Shown: positions 12,060 to 22,875, counted from the first letter of the stretch. The stretch is DNA of 64,000 bases from Aplectana chamaeleonis (GCA_029168955.1 JAPDOI010000152.1:496001-560000), one strand, 5' to 3'. Made by a program: numbers and translations. The notes: generated by a model from the sequence alone, not told the origin.

Positions 12060-12250
12060 GCCGCGGATGCGCCGGCGATGCGCCGCGGACCATCCTGCCA
12101 GCGCCGCGGATCGTCCTGCAGGCGCCGCGGATCGTCCTGCAGGCGCCGCGGATCGTCCTGAGAGCCGCCGCGGGTCGTCCTGACAGCCGCCGCGGATCGT
12201 CCTGACAGCCGCCGCGGATCGTCCTGACAGCCGCCGCGGACCGTCCTTTA
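12060..12250 (+). repeat. 21-22-bp GC-rich iterons
   Basis: About eight tandem copies of a unit like CGCCGCGGATCGTCCTGCAGG, each containing the SacII-type palindrome CCGCGG. Inverted counterparts lie at 42925-43135 in the large relative. Confidence 0.85.
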
Positions 12251-12273
12251 GAATCATGTTATCCAGCCCACCT

Positions 12274-12940
12274 TCGATCGACTCATTGGCCGTGGGACAG
12301 ATTTTGGCATTGGAGTACGCTTTTCGCGCTAGCATTCCGTACTCCTCAGAAAGCCTCAATATCACAATTTTGCAGGACTTCACGATCGTACGAGTTAATT
12401 TCAAGAGTAGAATAGCTCGATTAACATGCATAACTGGTTTCGATATAGTTTAGGTGTACAACTGTGGAATTTATCGCTGAAGAAGTATTGTGAAAATACT
12501 ATATTTTATTGCGATCTTTTAGACATCGGCCATGTATAATTATGATTATGAACAAATGATTATTAAACCAATGACTAATGTATGATCATGAGCTGCAAAT
12601 TCTCGGAATCGAGAGCTCATATTTTATGACTCTTAAGCAACAACTTTGTAATATTAGTTTAGACTGAAGACCTGTAACACTTAGTTATTGCACCTCCAAA
12701 TATTTATGTTACCATGGGCATACATTGCAATATGCTGTAAACTGAACAAGTCTTCGAATGCACATCGAAACCAGTTCTACATGTCAATTGAGCTGTTCTA
12801 CCTCTGAAAATAAGTCGTACGGTAGAGCAATGCTGCGAAATTTTGATACGGATGCTTTCTGAGGAGATAAGAAAGCTAGGGCGAAAAGCGTGCTCCAATG
12901 CCGAAATCTGTCTCACAGCCAATTAGTCGGTTGGGGTGGG
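12274..12940. repeat. Long inverted arms of the 2.1-kb element
   Basis: 12274-12450 (TCGACTCATTGGCCGTG...GGTTTCGATATAG) is matched in inverse orientation by about 12750-12935, around an AT-rich centre. The same pair occurs at 42230-42905. Long foldback arms of this kind can extrude or pair as hairpins. Confidence 0.8.
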
Positions 12941-13149
12941 CGAGCTGACTCTGTTTCCATCTAATTGACCATCCTAGAGATCAGAGAACCCATACACCAG
13001 TCAGCGGCAAGAGCGGCGGTTGCGGCGGCGATCGATTAGATTTTCTGGTTACTGTAAGCGGCACTGCGTGCATTTTAATTGCGTAAACAAAACACACTGA
13101 GCGAGAATGTATGGACTGCGCTCTACTAGAATATCCCACTCGATGGAAA

Positions 13150-13275
13150 CAGAGTTCACGTACTGTGCTTCTCTGCGTCAAATTCCCCTCCGCAATTGCG
13201 TATCGAGACGCTTCGCAGCCGCACGCGCTCGAGCCCGACGAGATTCCTGCGCCGTAGCCGATCAGCAGATTGTAG
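13150..13275 (+). repeat. Copy of the GTACTGTGCTTCTCTG repeat family
   Basis: GTACTGTGCTTCTCTG is followed by CCGCAATTGCGT and GCCGCACGCGCTCGAG. It is the same block order as 47066-47190 and the inverse of 47250-47355 and 51428-51560. Confidence 0.7.
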
Positions 13276-13361
13276 GTGTTTTTTTTTTCATTTTCTTCAA
13301 TTTCCTTGGCTTCTGTGACTAAGTCCGTCCTTCTGTGTTTCTTCATATATTAAAGTGTTAT

Positions 13362-13776
13362 ATCTACATGCACACCAATTTTTTCCTTCCAGATGGCTCC
13401 GCAACAACGTCTAGGGGAGACAGAATTCATGGTGGTATTCAATTTTTTATTTCACGTTTATTTTTGTAATTCTCTCTTTTTTGTTTTCTTCCTTACTCTC
13501 CAGTGATTTATATGATTGTTTGATTTCCTAGGGTAGATGGTTTCATGCCGACATCGATCAAACTCGGGATCAAACCGGAACTATTCTTGAAAAAAAAACA
13601 TGAGGAGAATTACGAAACCAAACAATCATAAAAATTATTTGAATGAAAAAAAATCACAGGTGAATCCCAAAAATGAACGAGAATATGAAAATCTATTTAC
13701 CACCGCGAATTTTTCTGCCCTAGAAGTTGTTGCGATGGCATCTGAAAAGAAAAATTAGCGTGCATGTAGATATAAC
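13362..13776. mobile_element. Foldback MITE, 415 bp, nested in the 2.1-kb element
   Basis: The inverted ends begin GTTATATCTACATGCA and close TGCATGTAGATATAAC. The arms extend about 75 bp, including GATGGCTCCGCAACAACGT and its diverged complement at about 13720-13745. The centre is A/T-homopolymer rich. Confidence 0.75.
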
Positions 13777-14085
13777 GGTTTGGCGAAGCTATAAATACGA
13801 GAAAGTCAAAGTCGGCTGAGAAATTATCTTGAGACCTTGGGGGATGAGATGGTGCGGCCGTTCAATTCAAAAATATATGTGACTGCTTTTGGGCGATCGG
13901 TATCGAAATGGTGGGCTGCCGGTGCGCCCTGAAACCACCCCATCTAGAACAAACAGCGCCGCGGATCGGCCGTTTGACCATCCCACTCTCAACTGTGCCG
14001 CGGATCAGCCGTCAAGCGCCGCGGACCGTCCGGAAAGCTCATCTGCCGCCGCGGACGGGCCGTGAGTTTCCCTGAGATGACATTT

Positions 14086-14326
14086 CAACTGCGCATTACC
14101 GTTCAGTCCGCAAAGTGCACGCTGATTGCGAAAGCGTGCTGCGCCGCGGTTGCGAGTATCCTCAGACAGGGATGTGGGATCACCCGGGCGGTGGAATCAC
14201 CCAGACACCAATGGCAAAAACCGCTCGGGTGACCCCACATCCCTGTCTGAGGATACTCGCAACAGCGGCGCAGCACGCTTTCGCAATCAGTGTGCACTTT
14301 GCGGACAGAACGGCAATGCGCAGTTG
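14086..14326. repeat. 241-bp near-perfect palindrome
   Basis: The left arm 14086-14192 and right arm 14222-14326 are inverse copies with only a handful of mismatches, around a loop of about 30 bp. It directly abuts the end of the 2.1-kb element. No terminal target duplication is obvious. It could be a MITE or a hairpin-RNA source. The three 60-70-codon frames across it are symmetry artefacts. Confidence 0.85.
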
Positions 14327-14371
14327 AATTGTATATGATCTGGAATCAGAACAGTAAATGAACTAAATAGA

Positions 14372-14875
14372 TTATGATTCACCAGATTTCCATAATGCAA
14401 AAGCTGGATTGAACTTTATCAGTCGTTGTTTAAAAGTCGAACTACTCTGAGAGTTGAGAATTCCGGAAGGCAAGTTTTGAATCCATCTGGCGAAACGGTT
14501 GAAAACGAAGTTGAGGAAAGCGGTTTTTTCTGCGAATTTTCCTGTAATGAAGCCTGAACCCACCTGATCTCGGGGGAGAAGGCATAAAGAACCAGAACTT
14601 ACTCGCAGGTAATTTCAACCCATTTCGGAGAATGTGAAAACAAAACACCGTGTCTGCGAATATTCGCCGATACTTCAATGATTTCATTCCAAAGTGAATC
14701 AGCCTGACAATATAACTAGGCGTATTATTACGGTCAAACTTTCAGTAGACCTGTACCACAGAATTCTGGTGAATAGGTGCTGAACTTTTTCAAGTTAGAG
14801 CGCATCTTTTCTGAGGTTAGGACTCCACACTGGCGAGCAGTATTCAAGGTGCGGTAGAATCTTTCTATCAATGGC
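14372..14875 (-). pseudogene. CR1-like non-LTR retrotransposon, C-terminal RT fragment
   Basis: Reading the minus strand from 14875, a frame gives ILPHLEYCSPVWSPNLRKD, the characteristic thumb-region motif after the RT palm of CR1/Jockey-group elements. It then gives SLKYRRIFADTVFCFHILRN and PPRSGGFRLHYRK in a second frame, and finally NLPSGILNSQSSSTFKQRL in a third. The order matches the C-terminus of CR1-type proteins. Frameshifts and stops show it is dead, and the endonuclease and catalytic RT are missing. Confidence 0.85.
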
Positions 14876-15598
14876 ACCGAATCTTTCTATCACTGACAAT
14901 CCACCTTTCATTTTCCCGCGTCAGGGTTGTACGTAACTACGGCTAACGACTTTGACGACTAACGGGCTTTTTGGGTGCTACGTCAAACGATTAACGAAAG
15001 GTAAAAGTTTTCGTAAGCAATCCCGAAAATCGTTAGAAAATCAATAGTCGTTCAAGTCGCGCTCCAACCCAAGGATTACAACAGGATTGATTGTTGGTTG
15101 TTCTGTGTGGGTGGTACCAAATTCAGTATTTGCTATTTCTAATGACGCTGCTCCGCGGTTCTGCAACCCCTCATTATGTCCCCAACCGAACGTTGCGTAA
15201 GGGCGAGATTGAACCAGCACATTCCCTTTCCAGGTGAGCGCCTTATCGCACTGCACCGCCGGAGCCCCAGCGCCGCTCCCACTCAACTGCTCGGTAAATC
15301 TTCACCGAAGCAATCATCCTTTCACCCGCATAACGGCATGAAACAGGTATACCGTCAGAGACTATCTAACAATCGTAGACCTGTCAAGATGGTGCCCTAG
15401 TTAAATCTTACACGATTTTTGGATGTTTTTTTCTGCAAAAAAAAAATCAAGAATCGTGTAATCATTGTTGTTGATGAAATACTATAGAAATACTTTGATT
15501 GATAGAGTCATAGATTGGTGGTTTATTTCATTTCTGACTTTAATCTTGAGTGCCCCCCCCTCCCTACATAGGAAAGTCCCCGTTTTCCATTTCTTTTG
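14876..15598. other. Unassigned
   Basis: No gene is recognised. Around 14935-15060 variants of TAACGA and CGTTAG recur, suggesting an old repeat. Confidence 0.3.
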
Positions 15599-15599
15599 A

Positions 15600-15962
15600 T
15601 CTTTCCGTTGTCAAGAATTCTCCAAAAACAAGAAGCTTGAAATACACACGTTTGAACGCGAGTATCTCTCGGAACATAGAATTTTGGATTTCCACCGCCT
15701 GCCGAGGCCTGTCGGGATGCTTCTGTTCCTCATGCTAGATGATGGAGCGGGAAAGCGCCCATTCAGACAACTGAGCAGTTTTCAAGACGCTATAGTATGC
15801 ATTGAGGTCGCATGCCTTTCCAGCTATCTCGACTTGGTTCAAACATTGGATTGGGAAGAAGAAACTATGGTTTGCTGCGCGGACGTTGCTTTTGATCTGC
15901 GCTGTCGAAAACTCGCAGCAAATATTTCAAAACATGCGTGCATAGAGCTTGCGCCAGCTTAA
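15600..15962 (+). CDS. Hypothetical open frame, 120 codons, no ATG at its 5' side
   Basis: A stop-free frame runs from 15600 to TAA 15960-15962 and contains FEREYLSEHRILDFHRLPRP and LDLVQTLDWEEETMVCC. The composition is plausibly coding. There is no recognised family and no clear acceptor or initiator. It could be an internal or last exon, or a transposon relic. Confidence 0.25.
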   Translation, partial: SFRCQEFSKNKKLEIHTFEREYLSEHRILDFHRLPRPVGMLLFLMLDDGAGKRPFRQLSSFQDAIVCIEVACLSSYLDLVQTLDWEEETMVCCADVAFDLRCRKLAANISKHACIELAPA

Positions 15963-16064
15963 AGTGAAACTCAAAAGTGCTCAGAACCTTTTGGATTACT
16001 TCTTTCCCAGCAATCACCAGCAAAATCAAGTTCAATTCACTAATTCAGCTTGAAACCAGTTTAT

Positions 16065-16252
16065 TTTTGCTGAAGTTTGACTTAAAATTGGCATGGATTA
16101 CAACGAGACTTTGCGTTCCCCATTGAAGGTTGGCGCAAACTCGGTGCACCTATGTTATAGCATATGACACCGAGTTTGCGCCAACCCTCAACAGTGAACG
16201 CTAAGTCTCATCGGGACCCATGCCGAAGTTAATTATCGTGAAGTTCAGCGCG
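16065..16252. repeat. Hairpin MITE, ~188 bp
   Basis: The core arms GGTTGGCGCAAACTCGGTG and its exact complement flank a 25-bp loop. Pairing extends outward through GCGTTC/GAACGC and GGCATGG/CCATGCC. Confidence 0.8.
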
Positions 16253-16701
16253 TCGCGCGCATCAGTTTTGGCTTTCAATCGGCCCCGCGCGTAACCCTTC
16301 TTCGAAATCTCAGTTCAGCGTGAACGTAGAATTCAGAATTTCTGTGATATCTTCTGTTTTGAAGACTTTAGGGCACTTAATTTTGTGATTAATTAATATA
16401 TACAGTTCACTACTCTGGGAAATTAATGCATCGACTCCTTTTTTCAACAATCAATTTTTATTTTTATCCAATTTTTATTCTCATGGAAAAATACAGAAAG
16501 ATGGAGGAAGAAATACATCGATGAATACTATAATGTATTACGCTTTGCCAAACAGTACATACACAAATTATCGAGAAAGAACTCCATACAAAAAATGCAA
16601 AAACTATATAATATTGCAGTTTATATGCCGGACGAGGTTGGTAGATGGAACGATTTATTAACGGCCTGACGTTTCGACTGACGTCTTCTTCAGAGGCCTA
16701 A

Positions 16702-17290
16702 GGCCCCGGTCATAGTTGGGGCTATTTGCATCTGCACTTCGCACCCCCGCACCCCCAACACCCCCAACACCACCCCGGTCGATACGTATGTTTAAAATGA
16801 TGGGTAGAGGTTGAGAAAATCACTCGATGCATCCAACTAGATATGACGATGATTACGTGGCCAACAGGATTGCACCTGTTCAGAGAAATAGTGAAGGCGA
16901 GTATGGTGAAGTCACGGAGTAGCAGTAAGGTTAGCTTTCTAGTGATACGCAATGTTTTATCATCGACCCACCCACCCGGTGATTTTCTCGTCCGCCGTCA
17001 TCCACATATTGCATGGATATCGACCGCGTCGGATACATTGAGTGATTTTCTCAACCTCACTCCATCATTTTTAAACATACGTATCAGCGGGGGGTGCGAG
17101 CAGAGGATACACCGAGTGATTTTCTCAGCTTCACCTCACCATGTTGTTCATACGTATCGACCGGGTGGGTGTTGGGGGGTGTTGGGGGTGCGGGGGGAGA
17201 CACCGAGTGATTTTTGCATCCCATTTCCAATGCATTCTGTGTGTATCGACCGGGCTGGAGGCGTCGGCTCATCCAACTATGACCGGGGCC
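16702..17290. mobile_element. PIF/Harbinger-like non-autonomous element, 589 bp
   Basis: Ends GGCCCCGGTCATAGTTGG and its inverse, flanked by TAA on both sides (16699-16701 and 17291-17293). A 3-bp TWA duplication with GGC-type ends is typical of PIF/Harbinger. Inside, blocks such as GTGATTTTCTCA and CGGTCGATACGTATG recur in both orientations, with a G-rich GGGTGTTGGGGG stretch. No transposase is present. Confidence 0.8.
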
Positions 17291-17574
17291 TAAGATGTGG
17301 TTCGAGCATTATGGTATTTATTATCTACCCTATCAAGCGCCTCCTACATGCCAGCAGTTCTGACTTGCTGTGAGGAGCAGCACAGAGACGTCAAAACAGG
17401 AGGCCAACCCACCACGTCACTCCAACTTTGAGCAATGCTCCGCCACTACCGTTACGAGTAGACCAGTATACGCGAATGAAAGTTACTGTGAGTAAGATGG
17501 TGACTATAACTCACAATGCTGAGCAAAGGGCAATGGATCCCCGTTCGGATCTGTTTTCATCGTTGGGTATTTAA

Positions 17575-18030
17575 AGGCACAGGACAAACAGAAAATTAAT
17601 TTCCAGATTTCAGACTATTCTTAGAGAGAGTCACACGCTGATCACAGTGGTATCTCTGAAATCGTCCAAGACCCCCTTTGAACAGAGTTATAGCTCTTCA
17701 AAGATGCTTAGATGTTGAGGGTGAAAAATTGGTGAACGAGTTGTCTCAGGCCTGCATTTCTCTTCATTCGCAATCGTTGCGTGAGAGAAAGCCAGGATAA
17801 GGAGACAGTCCGGCAATGGACTGAAGAACGACGATTTGTTGAAATTCACCCATCCATCGAGCCGCTATCGAGTTCGAAATTCTGTTAGGGGGTCGGGCCT
17901 GTGGTGGTTGCTTATATCTCGCTTATTTGGAGGAAATGAGATCTGGCATTTGGCACGTGTTATACAGGAGGGGTCTTCTACACAATTACATGAAAATCTC
18001 AAAATTCATATCTGAGGGTGTACTGTGTCT
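17575..18030. mobile_element. TTAA-flanked MITE (copy 1 of an abutting pair)
   Basis: It is flanked by TTAA 17571-17574 and TTAA 18031-18034. The ends AGGCACAG and CTGTGTCT are inverted. Internal blocks, for example ATCG(T)CCAAGACC..CTTTGAACAGAGTTAT, are homologous to the next element. Confidence 0.7.
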
Positions 18031-18034
18031 TTAA

Positions 18035-18517
18035 AGGCACTGTTCGCGATAAGAATCGCTTTTCTGTTTTTTTTTTGTCTATCTTGAAATCGGTCCCATT
18101 CTGATTCCAATGATGCTTCTGGAATCGTACAAGACCTTCTGGGAATGGAGTTATGGTCCCGCAAAAATTGAGCTAGGGAAAATGGTGGACGAGTTGTCCG
18201 AAGCTTGTAACTTCCGTCTTTTTCAGCCAATGTATGCGAGCTGACCTGAATAAAGAGACAAGTTGAGAATGAAGGGAAGAACTTTTGATCGGGAACCATC
18301 GCTCAACTCACGATTTCGAGTGTTCCTTTGTTCACGTCGAGGGGCGGGAAGAGGCGGGACTTGCCCACAGCGGCGGGGTTTGCCCACTTTTCTAAGCCAT
18401 TTTGCGGCTCCTGGGTAGCTTTTCGTCTCGTTTTTTCGACGCTGTTCTGCTTCTGAGAGCCACAAGAAGCGTTTGTCTGGGAAAATTCGAGGATGAAGTT
18501 TATCGCGAACAGTGCCT
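18035..18517. mobile_element. TTAA-flanked MITE (copy 2 of an abutting pair)
   Basis: Ends AGGCACTGTTCGCGATAA and its inverse lie between TTAA 18031-18034 and TTAA 18518-18521. The left TTAA is shared with the preceding element. The interior is AT-rich and non-coding. The superfamily is uncertain: TTAA duplication suggests piggyBac or Kolobok type, but TA plus an A/T preference cannot be excluded. Confidence 0.85.
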
Positions 18518-18657
18518 TTAACATGAATTCATAAGGTGCTGAGCAGAGTGCCATCAGGGCGCTGCGTAATCGCCGACGTCCCGTAACCCCTCCCGCGGAA
18601 GGCCAGTAGATCGGTCGCGGGCAGTCGGCAGCGCCGTTTTGTTGACTGCCCGTACGC

Positions 18658-18752
18658 GGCTTAATCCTCGCAGACGCCTCGGTCATCGGGACTCACGCGT
18701 AAAATAAAATGCGGATGGTGTAGGTGCATACAACACACGCGCCTTTACGCGC
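18658..18752 (-). repeat. Dispersed repeat, inverse of 21714-21808
   Basis: GACGCCTCGGTCATCGGGAC, ACGCGTAAAATAAAATGC and GCGCCTTTACGCGC are shared in inverse order with 21714-21808. This may be part of a longer repeat beginning near 18540. Confidence 0.8.
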
Positions 18753-18760
18753 AAATAAAA

Positions 18761-19250
18761 AAAAACAGAAAAACAGATTTCTTTTCAAAGCATGGATAAA
18801 GCTTTAATAACGCGATGAATACGATACAGTGCATTATCATACGTATATGACTACGACAAAATAACTCCTTTGAATAGAAGTTCCGTATTTATACGAAGAA
18901 GATTTTCTCCGTAACTCTTCTTTTTACATTACGAAGCTAATTTTCCCTGTTCGCTTAGCTACCGTTCCCATCACTTCTTTCCAGCACAAAAGTTTTCTGT
19001 GGGTTTCCGGGAATAATGCGCCAGCTTTTTGAAATTTCAGTTCGTACTGGGCCTTTTTCATTGATAACAGACGTCGCATACCATTCCACTCTTCACAGCT
19101 GTTCTACTTCTGGAACGTAAATCGTAAAAAGGCGAAAAAAATTGAAACATCGTCTATAATTCCTTTTCAATCATGATCACCCAGAGTTTTCTTTCAGATT
19201 TTCGTATGAATGTGGACTCAATGAGAAATACCGAGCGGTGTATCTACTAT
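18761..19250. other. Unassigned
   Basis: AT-rich, with no recognised feature. Confidence 0.35.
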
Positions 19251-19405
19251 CCATTTCCCCGCTACTCGCAGGGTTGGGCATCACTATCATAGGAGTGGTG
19301 CGATTTCAAGAATGATTTCTTCATTTTCATAGTTGTTTTTTTAGAAAAACAACCGCTTCGCGTTTACGATAGTGATGCCCAACCCTGCAAGTAGAGGGGA
19401 AATGG
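19251..19405. repeat. Hairpin MITE, 155 bp (copy 1)
   Basis: Arms CCATTTCCCC...CAGGGTTGGGCATCACTATC and their inverse. A second copy lies at 22622-22775. Confidence 0.85.
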
Positions 19406-19713
19406 AGGATATGTGTAATTCATAACAAGAACAATAATTTTCAGTATTCATTCGAGAGTTTACCTAGTTAGCATAAACATAGGAGCGGTCGGCGATGTAG
19501 CAATGCAATTAGTATCACCACTTTATGCAACCTTGGCAATGTGTACCGCTCGGTACTTGGAGATTACAAGAGTGCGGTAGGCCACTGCAAAAATAACCGG
19601 GTACTCTAAGGCACCAGGCGAGTTCTCCAGGAAGTTCCTAAACAAGCTCACCACGAGTCTGATGCTCGATTTCCAGTTTTCCTCAGTACCTCGATCCGCA
19701 CTGCCCTCCGTAA

Positions 19714-20205
19714 GGCCCCGGTCATAGTTGGATGAGCCGACGTCTCCAGCCCGGTCGATACACACAGAATGCATTGGAAATGGGATGCAAAAATCACTCG
19801 GTGTATCCCCAGCACCCCAACACCCACCCGGTCGATATGTTTGTTTAAAATGATGGAGTGAGGTTGAGAAAATCACTCGGTGTATCCGACGCGGTCGATA
19901 TCCATGCTATACGTGGATGACAGCGGATGAGAAAACCACCGGGTGGGCGGACCAATGATAAAACATTGCGTATCACTAGAAAGCTAGCCTTAATGCTACC
20001 TCTGTTTCTTCATTATGCTCTCCTTCACTATTTCTCTGAACAGGTGCAGTCCTGTTGGCCACGTAATCATCGTCATATCTAGTTGGATACACCGAGTGAT
20101 TTTCTCAACCTCACTCCATCATTTTAAACATACGTATCGACCGGGTGGGTGTTGGGGGGAGTCGGTGGGTTACAGATGCAAATGGCACCAACTCTGACCG
20201 GGGCC
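19714..20205. mobile_element. PIF/Harbinger-like non-autonomous element, 492 bp (second copy)
   Basis: It has the same GGCCCCGGTCA ends as 16702-17290, again flanked by TAA (19711-19713 and 20206-20208). It shares the GTGATTTTCTCAACCTCACT blocks and the GGGTGGGTGTTGGGGG segment, with internal rearrangement relative to the first copy. Confidence 0.8.
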
Positions 20206-20744
20206 TAAAATCTTTTTTTTTACAACCGTTCCGCTTATCTAATATAGCCGCGTTTGGCATCCTATGTATTCAACACTTAATTGTCCAGTCTCCATTGTTG
20301 ATGGCAGGGGAGCAGGATGCCACCGTCTAAATCTGTGCCTCTGTTTTGGTTATTTACCGGGGGAGTGCGGCAATTGCCGTTCGCCGGCCACTTTTGGGGT
20401 TTGCCGTTGCCGTTTGCCGAAAATTTTGCTTAAAACGGCAAACTTTCGGCAAAAATTCAAACCACAGGGTTAGCCCTCACAGCTGTTTATTTGACTAGGT
20501 AATCAGAGGAAGTCGGCCAAGTTCTAAGCTGTTTGGGAGTCTCCAAGTGTGTTCTTCCAATCATCAGATTCTTAACCCCACTTGCAAATGACAAAATTGC
20601 AAAAAACCCTCTCCCTGAAACATTCCGATGACTGCAAGTTCCACAGTTACAAAGCTAAGGGGTATCAAAAGTGGAGCGTGAAAGCATCCTTCTTTAGACG
20701 TATGAACCAGTTAAGAATTCGTGTAGTCGTTTTTCGCCAGAGTT
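20206..20744. other. Unassigned; short TTGCCG-rich inverted patch
   Basis: At 20370-20455, TTTGCCG and CGGCAAA recur around GAAAATTTTGC. Otherwise nothing is recognised. Confidence 0.3.
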
Positions 20745-21110
20745 CCGCACCTGCTGGACGTTCCGAAACGCATTTTAGTCTTTGGAAAATCTGGAATCGG
20801 ACCTCTTAATCGTGTTCAGCGCCCAGAATAACCGCCTGATCAAAGTTCTGGTGAGAGCATGTTTTCCGAACTTTGCACAGAGTGAAAGCGTTTTCCACTT
20901 GCACAAGGCGTTTTTTCTGGTTTCAGTACATATTCTATCCTCCAAAAGCGCATTACTTTTACGAAAATACGGAAACGGATCTTATAATAGTGTTTAGCGC
21001 CCGAAACACCCCCCCTAAGCAAAGTTTGGGTGAAGACACATTTTCCGAACCTTCTGCAGACTGATAGCGTTTTGGACTTGTACGGATTTTCGGTTCAGCG
21101 TTCAACTATT
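20745..21110 (+). repeat. Repeat related to the 1-1046 element, internally duplicated (~190 bp)
   Basis: Two tandem copies (about 20785-20905 and 20970-21090) share GTGTT(C/T)AGCGCCC, AAAGTT(C/T)(T/G)GGTGA and GCGTTTT(C/G). The 158-290 segment of the first element is a third copy. Confidence 0.7.
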
Positions 21111-21712
21111 ATATATCAATACGGGGTACAGTAAGCGTTTAAGAAACGTATATATTCCACTTTTTATCATCAACGGGTTTAGCATGATCATTAAGTCAAT
21201 GATGCAGTCTTGAATGTTGTCTGCCCTGAATGTCAGGAAACGTTCCATCATTACTCTGACCTCGCCAGGCGCTGTGGGGGAGCTCACACAGACGAGGAAG
21301 GAAGTAAATGATTCAGCATATGTTCTTAACCCTCTAACGCAAATGACAGTACATCGGTTTCGTATCATAAATTCCTTATCACAGTGTTATTGTCCACAAG
21401 ATCACATGAGTTTCTCAGCTTTGTGCCTCTAAAGACTATATATCCCACATTGGTCATCATCAATTTTAAAAAAATTACTTTATAAAGTATAAAGAATACA
21501 TCACAAGTGAATATATGATAAGTGGATTCTGTTTCACAAGAAAAATAAACTATTCCAGTTGTATTACTTGAGTGTATTTACAAGACAACTGGTTTTCGTA
21601 TTTAAAACGATCTTCTGCAAGAAAAACTGGCCGCAAAGCTCGTTCTGATCTGAATTCGGACTCTAACGAACGTAAATCCGAGAAACGGTGAGTCGGTGAC
21701 ATTTTAGCGATT
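21111..21712. other. Unassigned; 88-codon minus-strand frame
   Basis: A minus frame (21368-21102) contains FTSFLVCVSSPTAPGEVRVM. Its composition is mildly coding-like, but there is no family resemblance or splice support. Confidence 0.2.
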
Positions 21713-21713
21713 T

Positions 21714-21808
21714 GCGCGTAAAGGCGCAAGTGTTGTGGGCGCCTACACCACACGCATTTTATTTTACGCGTGAGTCCCGATGACCGAGGCGTCTGTGAGG
21801 ATTAAGCC
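21714..21808 (+). repeat. Dispersed repeat, inverse of 18658-18752
   Basis: Direct match, in inverse orientation, to 18658-18752. Confidence 0.8.
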
Positions 21809-22406
21809 CCCGTACGTGGTGAACAAGCACTCTGCGGCCCTTCTGCCACCGCCTTACGGCTAATCTGGTGACTGACAGAAGACAATCCTAAAGCAGTTTG
21901 CGGCACAATTAAAAATCACCCTTTAAGTAAAGGTCTGTTAAAACAAAAATATCAAAAATTCCTAAGTGGGAACTTCAGTATGAACTGCTCTTGACAAGTA
22001 AGGAGTGAGCTTCTACGAGGAAACTACACTCGCTGGTTCTTGCAGTCTTCCTATTCGCAGATGCCATTAACGGACAGTGGTTTACCTGCCCAAGACCAGC
22101 GTCGCACACAGCGCGGGTTTTAGAAAGAGTCTCAACGCAGTGTTCTCTGCTCAGCAATCGTTCATTGGCTCCACTCTAGTGGGTGGTGCAATGATGATAT
22201 CAAATTGAGATTCGATGAGTGAGTGTTCGATGACCCCCAGGAATAGCCGACTGCCCGCCGACACTCCGCGGGAAGACGGGAAAGCCCCTCTATCCGCGGG
22301 AAGTGGGGCGCCATGCCACGCCCATAAAATTGGGGCCGGGCAAAGTCGACTAGCCCGACTTGGTCGGCGAGAAGTGGGCTGTTTTTATCTGATGTGAGTG
22401 GCACTC

Positions 22407-22573
22407 GGCCCCTGGAACCTCTTTCACAGTTTGCCGGCCGACGTCGGACGACTCGTTATCAAATTCGATAAGTCAAGACAGATAAGATGGATAGAATAGG
22501 GTAGATAGATAGTACACATTCAACAACAAGTCTTCCAACGTCGGTCGGGCAAGTGTGAAAGGGGCTCCAGGCG
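22407..22573. repeat. Hairpin MITE, ~167 bp
   Basis: The left arm CCCCTGGAACCTCTTTCACA..GGCCGACGTCGG pairs with CCAACGTCGGTCGGGCAAGTG..GGGGCTCCAGG at 22535-22573. Confidence 0.75.
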
Positions 22574-22621
22574 TTCAATGACTTTTTCGCTGCTATTATC
22601 ACACTCGCGAGCAAGTATCCT

Positions 22622-22775
22622 CCATTTCCCCGCTACTCGCAGGGTTGGGCTTCACTATCATAGGAATGGTGCGGTTTTGAGAATGATTTCTTCATTTTGA
22701 TAGTTGCTTTTTTTCGAAAAACAACCGCTTCGCATCTACGATAGTGATAATACGACTGCGAGTAGCTCGGAAATG
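22622..22775. repeat. Hairpin MITE, 154 bp (copy 2)
   Basis: Same family as 19251-19405. The right arm is more diverged. Confidence 0.8.
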
Positions 22776-22875
22776 AATGCTATCTTACACGTTACATCGT
22801 AATCAGCACCATTATGCTCCTCCACCTCATGTCTCCCTAGCGGTGTTCTTAAAGGCAGGGTCCGGGGCCTCTATG

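Larger units (their letters stand above)
11982..14076 (+). mobile_element. 2.1-kb GC-terminated composite DNA element
   Basis: The termini are inverted: CTCAGAGAAGCCC at 11982, and TTTCCCTGAG ending at 14076 (inverse CTCAGGGAAAC). The dinucleotide AT flanks both sides (11980-11981 and 14077-14078). Both ends continue into iterated CCGCGG-containing motifs. Inside are a long inverted-arm segment (12274-12940) and a 415-bp foldback (13362-13776). Both ends match, in the same order but opposite strand, the ends of 29297-43144. No transposase frame is present. GC-rich open frames here, up to 184 codons, are low-complexity by-products of the iterons. Confidence 0.65.

Noticed and set aside
11877..12431. 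184-codon minus-strand ORF over the GC-rich iterons
   Set aside because: It translates tandem iterons and inverted arms as low-complexity Arg/Ser/Ala repeats. It is a repeat artefact.
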